NCBI GenBank assembly: GCA_013368315.1
Contig: JAACJM010000107.1
Span: 124,001 to 188,000 of the forward strand
DNA: 64,000 bases
From: Tetrapyrgos nigripes
Lineage: Eukaryota; Basidiomycota; Agaricomycetes; Agaricales; Campanellaceae
Reading direction: 5' to 3'
Position numbers and translations under genes: made by a program. A model generated the notes under the pieces. That model saw only the letters and a list, made by a program, of their open reading frames with translations. It was not told the DNA's origin and ran no database searches. Of this stretch, positions 58,363 to 64,000 are shown in pieces. Numbering within the stretch: the first letter of the stretch is position 1; the number at the start of each line of letters is the position of its first letter.

Positions 58363-60154
58363 ATGCTTCGTCGTCGAGTCGGTTCCGTGAGCGACAATGA
58401 CGCCCGACCACCTTCCAATGTGTTTCGTCGAAAACGCGTCGGTTCCCTTAAGACTGAGTCTCAGTCTCCGACAAGCTTTGTACCGATGGCACTGGAGTCT
58501 CCTTCGTACCCTCATGTATCAAATTATCGGTAGGAGGTCGTGGTTTTAGGAGTTTATGACGCGTCAGACTGACCAGCTCCTATCAGGAACATGGCCATGG
58601 AAGTGCGGGTATGGAGTCCGTCCGTAAAGGTCGTTGGTCCGGATTCAAGCCTCGCTCCTGTTTTTGGAGACGGTAACAAAGTGGAAGGAACGATCACTCT
58701 TGATTCCAAATGCTCGTCCACAGGTCGTCTGGTGGTTACGGTAGGTTTTGCACTCTGTTATTACGAGAAGCTCAAAATCGAACCCCACAAGATTGAAGGT
58801 ACCTTTCATTATAACAAACCAGACTCAGATGGATCCGAACGACAAAAACACGTCTTCTTTTCCTCCTCAAATTCTATACCTGTCATGCCTGGCCCGGACT
58901 CATTTCTGAACATGGCTCCGCCGTCACGCTCTACGATGACATTTGGAAGATTAAAGCGACGACCCAGTGCGACGAGTCTGAACGCTCTCCCTTCACCGAC
59001 TACAACGACGTATTCTCTTGGGGTCCGTACCTATCCCTTTTCTTTTGATCTTCCGCGTGGATGGCGGTCTGGCGAGGAGCTTCCACCGAGCTTCACTTCT
59101 TCGTACAGTCCCAGTCAATCGGATGCGGGCGCATCATCCAGCAAAAGTAACGTCAAAGCTGCTGCAGGGTCTTTTGGAGTAGGGTATAGAATATCTGTAT
59201 CATGGGAACCGTATGAAGCCTCTGAAATTCCTTCCTTGTGAGTGTTCTCGGCTAATTTCCTGTATTATTTTCGCTTGACTTACGAATGCCTTTGTATCCA
59301 TCACTCCAGCCTTGATGTTCCCATACACTATCACTCTGATCCCGATTTTCAATCTCTGGATGGAACGGATGACAAGAGTTGGTTAGAGATGCCTTTACGA
59401 TCTGAACGGCCTATGCCCTTTCGATGTGCAGTAAGTAATTTCTTTCTCGGTGTTTCTGTGATGCTCATCTCATCTTTGATACTCCAGGTCACATTACCGA
59501 CTTCCGTTACTTTCTCTCGCACCTCCTCAATCCCGTATTATGTTGTATTCACGACTACACCTCGGAATCCGGTACTCACGAGAGAGATAGCCTCTGATGC
59601 TACAATCTCCGTGACACTGATGCGCCAGATCACTGTAACGCAGCCGTCTACATTTCCTCCGACACCCCCGCAAACGCCTTCATCTTCTTCGGGATGCGAG
59701 GAAAGCGGCCCTCTGTCTTCTCGGGGAAAGCTGCTGAATCGTGTTAAAAACGGTCCTTGGTCCCCTCGTACAGGTTCGGATGAAAACTTTGACAAGCCCC
59801 TCCCACGTTTACCCATGCACTCGGTCTTCAAGGAAGTCCGACTGCTACATACGAGTATATGCATCGGTTTTCCTAAACGTCCAAGGCAACATCCTCGCAA
59901 GGGCGAAAAGCATCCAACGTTGGACACACAAACTGCCCTACCAGATGGTCTACACAAAGCCAAGTTCGTCCTGAATAACGACATGTTACCGTCGATAGAC
60001 TGGTCCGGTGTTAGCGTCAAGGTAGGGTCCCCTTGTTTTAGTGTGCCTGGCAATTTCTGATTTCGAAAATGACATTTGACAGTACTACCTTGATGTCTCT
60101 GTGCTCGTTGGCCAGGACGATGTACGAGCGCGGATACCCATACGTGTCGTATAG
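58363..60154 (+). CDS. Arrestin-like domain protein
   Basis: Five exons (58363-58529, 58587-59237, 59310-59430, 59488-60021, 60083-60154) give 514 residues. After a basic, disordered start (MLRRRVGSVSDND) the N-terminal arrestin-type beta-sandwich begins MEVRVWSPSVKVVGPDSSL, with GDGNKVEGTITLDSKCSSTG and later YPFSFDLPRGWRSGEELPPS and GVGYRISVSWEP, the usual arrestin-N pattern. A second sandwich starts PMPFRCAVTLPTSVTFSRTS. Insertions are Ser/Pro/Thr-rich (FPPTPPQTPSSSS). Fungal arrestin-like proteins often act as ubiquitin-ligase adaptors for membrane-protein endocytosis; no PPxY motif was noticed here. It precedes VPS16 by 365 bases on the same strand. Confidence 0.75.
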
Positions 60155-60518
60155 CACCCGACTCGTCCTCTGGTCAAGTGCCCATAGCCCCCGCAACTTC
60201 TTCGATTGCCTTCAGATTGGCATGTATCCTTCGTTATTCACATGGATCTCCGTTCATTTTTTATCCACTATCGTACAATCATATTCGTTCTATATTGCAT
60301 TCATGGACTATAACTCCAGAAATATCTTTATCTTACACCTGTATTTTTTTTTATCAGCAGAAGATATCAGTAGTGTACGTAGTGTACTTGCATGCAAGTT
60401 ATTTTGCAAAGTCAGCCTAGGGGTGGGACCTTCCTCTTTGAGATGCGCGTATAGCAGTTCGCCGTTGCGCGACTTGCACCAGCGTCATCTGTAACGCTGT
60501 CCTGCTCTTGCCTCTACA

Positions 60519-63500
60519 ATGCCAGAACACCCGACTGCATCATGGCAAGCAATGCAGGGAGGAATTGTTTTCTATCGGCGCCAGCAACTCTTCACTTTGG
60601 AAGGTAAAATGCCCAACTTTGGTGAATACGTAGCGGCGGGATGTCGATATGGTGGTCCTATCGGTATGTTCTGCATTACCATGCCAAACGATAGCTCTAA
60701 CGAAGAATCATTAGCCATGATGCGAGACAGTACCAAGATAATAGCCCTGAACCGTGCTGCACCGTCATTCACCAAATCCCAAATCCAGGTGTTCTCTTCG
60801 GCTGGCGAAGGGTTACTATTGTTCAGTGTGGATAGGTCATTGCATTTCTACCGATTTCTCACTCATTCCTGTCCATAGTGGGACCAAGCCAAAATCATTC
60901 ATTTTGGATGGACATATGACGAACGGCTCGTGGTTTTGAACGAGGAAGGAGTTTACCGAGTTTACGACTTGCAAGGAGACTACCAGCAGCACTCTTTGGG
61001 AAGCGAAGCATCTGAGCTGGGCGTTATTGACGCGCGGATACACGAGAATGGCATGGTGGCCATGACTGGTTCATTGACTCTCCTGGAGGTCAAAGATTGG
61101 GACGGAGGAAGGCCGATGGTTTTGGCAAATCCGAGTGCGTTATCACGTCCAGCATTACATCCTTTACTGATAGCATCATCACAGAATTATCAGAGCCTCC
61201 GAATTCTTGGGCTGTTATTCCGCCAGACCTTAACATTTCAAGACATGTTGAAGTGCTTTTGTCGGTTGACAATACCGTCTTTACGGTGGATAATCTCGAA
61301 AGCTTAGACCAGCGTCTGTCACAAGGACCGTTTACGCATATATGTCCATCTCCCAATGGCAAGTCATTGGCACTATTGACCTACTCTGGTACACTTTTGG
61401 TCGTGTCATCCGATTTCCAACGTCGAATGGCCGAATTTGACACTTCAACTGTCACCATTGAAGGTCAGATACAGCAAGTGGAATGGTGTGGCAATGATGC
61501 TATTGCAGTCACTTGGGAGTCTCTAGTCGTTCTCGTTGGACCTTTTGCCGATACCCTCCAGTACGAAGTCTCTCTTTCATGGCTCAGTATGGATTGAGAC
61601 CTGTCCTCAGATATTTCTACAACGGCAACGTCTTCGCCGTCACAGAGCCTGATGGTGTTCGCATTGTCAGTGCAGATGTTTGTGACTTGATTCAAAAAGT
61701 ACCAGGTCGGTATTTATGCATCTGTCCCAATACTCTCACGTCCTAATGCCCAATAATAGCACCAAACTTGTCAATTTTTCGTCCCGGTTCTACATCACCA
61801 GCCGCAATTTTATATGATGCATGGGAAAGCTTTTCGCAACGTTCACCAAAGGCTCACGAAAGCATACGAAATATACGGCCTGAGCTCGCCAGCGCAGTAG
61901 ATGGGTGTATAGAAGCAGCTGGTCAAGAATGGGAGCCTTATTGGCAAAGACGGTTGCTGAATGTAGGTGTCCACTCTTTGCTGACCTGGTTTTACTTAAC
62001 ATTCTTGGCAGGCTGCGAAGTTTGGCCGTGGTTTCCTCGATTTTTATAATCCTACGGATTTTATCAATATGGGTCAAACGCTGAAAGTACTAAACGCTGT
62101 TCGGTTCTATGAGATAGGTATACCATTGACCTATTCTCAGTGAGTATTTTGACCCCAATGTATGTATAAATGATTGAGATCCCGTTGCAGATACACCTAT
62201 ACGTCGCCAACTCATCTCATCTCTCGGCTCACTTCACGCAATATGCACCTATTAGCTCTCCGGATATCAACGTACCTCTCAATAAAACCTGATGCTGTCC
62301 TAAAGCACTGGGCTAGCGCAAAGATCCTCCGCTCAAGACCCACTGCTACTGGGACAGGTGCAGATGTTGACGTTGGAGGAGATGACGAGGTCTGCAAGCT
62401 TATCGTGGACAAGTTCAAGGAGCTTGGAGGCGCTGATGTTAGCTACGCTGAAATAGCAAAGCGAGCTTGGGAGGCAGGACGAGTTGGACTGGCGACAAAG
62501 GTTCGTTGTCGTCCTGCTTTCCCCTTGAGCGTCTTGTGTTGATGAAGCCATTGTCCAACAGCTTTTGGATCACGAACGGAGGGCTTCTGACCAAGTACCC
62601 CTTCTGCTGTCGATGAAGGAGGACCGTCTGGCCTTGGAGAAGGCCGTTAGCAGCGGCGACACTGATCTGGGTCAGGTCCAATACTTCGTCCTTCTAAGTA
62701 ATGGCACTCATGTTCCGCACAGTATACCAAGTGCTCCTTCATTTACATCAACACCTAACATTAGGCAACTTTTTCCGTCTCATCGAAGATGGAGGTGAAA
62801 AGCTCGCGCCTGCAAGTAGACTCCTGCAAGTTTATGCACGAGAACAAAATCGGGACATGCTACGAGATTTCTACTACTCTGATGATCGTCGTGTTGAAAG
62901 TGCAGTACTAGCACTGGACGAAGCCTCTCGGATGTCGGTAAGGGCTTCATCTCAACTAACTCAGCCCTTGTCTTAGTTACTGTTTCCGTCACAGGACTCT
63001 GCATCTCGTATCACCGCTGTGAAATCAGCACAGAAATTCTTCTCTGAAGATAAGGACAGGATGTTTGAGGCAAAGGTATCTTTCTTAGGAAATTTGTAAT
63101 TCCTGGAATTCTGATTCATATGATCAGATGATGGACGAGAGTGTGCGACTGTTGACCCTTCAACAACAACTCGAAGCGGAAGTCAGCGGCGACGTCGCCT
63201 TTTTCGGGCTTAGTGTTAACGAGACGATACGCACATGCATCCTGAACGGTATGGTCAAAAAGGCAGACAAGATCAAATCAGACTACAAGGTTTCTGATAA
63301 GCGGTGAGTCCCCAAGAAGCCAGTAACGCTAAGGCTAATCAATCATGTTTTCCTTTCGGCCCCCTTTTCTCTCTTGTACAGATTTTGGTACATCAAACTA
63401 TATGCGCTAACAGAAATCAGAGACTTTGAGGGTTTGGATGCATTTGCAAAATCCAAGCGAAGCCCCATCGGCTATGAGCCTTTCGTCAACCATCTAGTAG

Positions 63501-63771
63501 AGAAGGGCCATACTAAAGAGGCGGTTTCTTACGTTGCCCGTTGCGATTCACCCAAACGGGCTGACCTTTATGCAAAGTGTGACGAGTGGAGGATGGCTGG
63601 TGCAGAATGCAAAGAGCGTGGTGATAAACGTAAATTGGAGTGAGTCTCATGCTTGTCTCTTTCTTGTCTCTTTCGCGACTCTGACGGAGATTACTTAGGG
63701 AACTACGTAAGAAATGTCCAAACTCCATGATTGCGCGAGAATATGATCAACTTCTCTCGACAATGAAATGA
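60519..63771 (+). CDS. Vacuolar sorting protein Vps16
   Basis: Thirteen exons join without a phase error to 862 residues, close to the family's usual 800-850. The N-terminal beta-propeller part starts [20 protein letters not shown] and contains [30 protein letters not shown] and [11 protein letters not shown]. The helical C-terminal half carries [60 protein letters not shown], and [20 protein letters not shown], ending [11 protein letters not shown]. Vps16 is a core subunit of the HOPS and CORVET tethering complexes for vacuolar and endosomal fusion. Exon borders (for example 60519-60827, 60879-61134, 61185-61560, 63382-63639, 63699-63771) are all GT-AG. Confidence 0.93.
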
Positions 63772-63841
63772 TACATAGACGGTCTACACATAGGGCACGA
63801 TTGTATATACGTGACACATGGTAGACGATACAAGGACTACA

Positions 63842-64000
63842 TTACCTATCATCTGAGTCATTATCTACGTTGCCATCGTCATCTTCGTGGCTTGTGTCGC
63901 CGTTGAAGGAATATGGAAGAGGAACTTCTCGCGTTACTCGGTATTGGTCCATATTACCCAGGTGTTCGTTTTCGAGCCGATCTGGGGGAGAACGATGAAC
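63842..64000 (-). CDS. 3' end of an unidentified gene (cut by window edge)
   Basis: A minus-strand frame enters from the right edge and ends at 63842. It reads HRSPPDRLENEHLGNMDQYR, then VTREVPLPYSFNGDTSHEDD, and a strongly acidic tail ending DNDSDDR. The steady frame and composition indicate a true C-terminus. Too little remains for a family call. It is convergent with VPS16, with 70 bases between stop codons. Confidence 0.55.
   Translation of the reverse strand, partial: VHRSPPDRLENEHLGNMDQYRVTREVPLPYSFNGDTSHEDDDGNVDNDSDDR

Noticed and set aside
1..64000. tRNA genes and CRISPR arrays
   Set aside because: No stretch with matching A-box, B-box and cloverleaf arms was found by eye, and no regularly spaced identical repeats were seen.

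Overview
The window looks like a nuclear contig of a mushroom-forming basidiomycete (Agaricomycetes). The evidence is intron-dense genes with mostly 50-70 nt GT-AG introns, three cerato-platanin genes, a GMC oxidoreductase, a basidiomycete-type seven-helix membrane protein and a single-domain class I terpene synthase. All calls are made by eye from the sequence. Exon joins were accepted when the reading frame and family motifs stayed continuous across them.

Layout. 1-7.5 kb: no convincing gene. 7.8-11.1 kb: a PP2C phosphatase (+) convergent with an alpha/beta hydrolase (-). 12.3-17.3 kb: AT-richer, gene-free DNA holding at least five non-autonomous DNA transposons (MULE-like with an 11-bp target duplication, Tc1/mariner-like foldbacks, a PIF/Harbinger-like element with a second element nested in it). 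17.3-20.9 kb: further gene-free DNA with a polypyrimidine tract and a hairpin. 20.9-24.3 kb: a Bet1/Sft1-type Qc-SNARE and a 7-TM protein. 24.6-29.2 kb: a class I histone deacetylase (-), histone H2A (-) and, divergently, ATP10 (+). 29.5-38.1 kb: three cerato-platanin paralogues with a shared promoter, interrupted by an unidentified gene and an MFS transporter. 38.7-40.5 kb: an unidentified nuclear-type protein (-). 41-44.2 kb: a GMC oxidoreductase (+). 44.7-49.4 kb: RPB10 (-), LSM8 (-) and a triose-phosphate-transporter-family protein (+). 51.5-52.9 kb: the terpene synthase. 54-56 kb: a 69-residue protein and a MAT2B-like reductase (-). 58.4-63.8 kb: an arrestin-like protein and VPS16. The right edge cuts a minus-strand gene with an acidic tail.

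How the genes relate. Most are unrelated housekeeping genes: transcription (RPB10), splicing/decay (LSM8), chromatin (H2A, HDAC), mitochondrial ATP synthase assembly (ATP10) and vesicle traffic (SNARE, VPS16, arrestin-like). The accessory part is the secreted cerato-platanin family, the GMC enzyme, the terpene synthase and the mobile-element block. I found no clustered new multi-gene system. The most unusual items are the stacked MITEs, an H2A tail with Glu where the SQ-motif Ser is expected, start codons isolated in their own exons, tiny internal exons, and a MAT2B-like gene whose first intron has no in-frame GT donor.
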